Assembly: GCA_964394205.1 (NCBI GenBank)
Contig: CAYMVS010000054.1
Coordinates: forward strand, 1-15,263
Length of the DNA: 15,263 nt
Direction: 5' to 3'
DNA from: HGM05190 sp964394205
GTDB lineage: Bacteria > Bacteroidota > Bacteroidia > Bacteroidales > Muribaculaceae
Shown: piece after piece, positions 15,153 to 15,263 of the stretch
How positions within the stretch are numbered: the first letter of the stretch is position 1
How the letters are laid out: every line of letters starts with the position of its first letter
Notes under the pieces: generated by a model
The model's database searches: none
What the model was told of the DNA's origin: nothing
Seen by the model: the letters and a program-made list of their open reading frames with translations, nothing else
Made by a program: the position numbers and the translations under genes

Positions 15153-15263
15153 ATTATGAAAATTTACGCCATCGGTCTCCCCTCGTTGGCGATTATTGGT
15201 TAAAAAAGGAATACGTGAGAGCCGTACTGTTTGCTCATCCCGCTATCAGAGGCTCTGGTATTG
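15153..15263. other. Upstream region of the surface-protein gene, cut by window edge
   Basis: This stretch holds the presumed leader of the minus-strand surface-protein gene. A partial -7-like sequence (TAAATTTT on the minus strand, about 15160-15168) lacks a matching upstream TTG. A 6-bp inverted repeat AGAGCC/GGCTCT (15218-15223/15251-15256) is present, but it is too short to call a functional element. No coding region is supported. Confidence 0.4.

Noticed and set aside
15218..15256. AGAGCC/GGCTCT inverted repeat upstream of the surface-protein gene as an invertible (phase-variable) promoter
   Set aside because: The arms are only 6 bp, no promoter lies between them, no invertase gene is visible, and the window ends before the region can be judged.

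Overview
The window looks like a chromosomal segment of a GC-rich member of the Bacteroidales. The Muribaculaceae, or a nearby family such as Barnesiellaceae, is my best guess from memory of gene order and protein style, not a proven placement. The evidence is threefold: Bacteroidetes-type promoters (TTG-N20-TAnnTTTG) in the central divergent region, weak or absent Shine-Dalgarno sequences, and a DUF4835/PorD-type protein found only in Bacteroidetes.

Layout. Positions 1-140 hold no gene. Positions 141-5511 are a minus-strand unit read right to left: cvpA-like membrane protein, sufB, sufC, sufD, sufS. This is the SUF iron-sulfur cluster assembly machine: SufB2C2D scaffold or SufBCD complex plus the cysteine desulfurase that supplies sulfur. 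No sufE or sufU sulfur-acceptor gene is present in the window. Positions 5512-5707 are a divergent intergenic region with two well-formed, outward-facing promoters.

Positions 5708-13007 are a tightly packed plus-strand unit of seven genes: dnaN (sliding clamp), a DnaQ-like exonuclease with an ExoX-type C-terminal domain, coaBC (coenzyme A synthesis), porD-like (type IX secretion accessory protein), recN (double-strand break repair), a SpoU-family rRNA methyltransferase (rlmB-like) and a CvfB-like S1 RNA-binding protein. Spacings run from a 14-base overlap to 13 bases, so one operon is likely. It mixes replication and repair, cofactor synthesis, secretion and RNA functions.

Positions 13008-13310 are an intergenic stretch with a short inverted repeat, an isolated -7-like box and a striking 17-bp perfect inverted repeat. 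The last resembles two IS3-family insertion-sequence ends placed back to back, and it sits as a probable bidirectional terminator between convergent genes. Positions 13311-15152 (minus strand) encode a secreted multidomain surface protein: Ig-like region, chitobiase-C-terminal-like domain, BspA-type leucine-rich repeats and a C-terminal sorting-like tail. Its DNA is visibly more AT-rich than everything to its left, which suggests an accessory, possibly transferred gene. No CRISPR array, tRNA, rRNA, complete transposase or anti-phage system is visible. The region up to 13 kb is ordinary housekeeping DNA. The interest lies mainly in the 13.0-15.2 kb junction.
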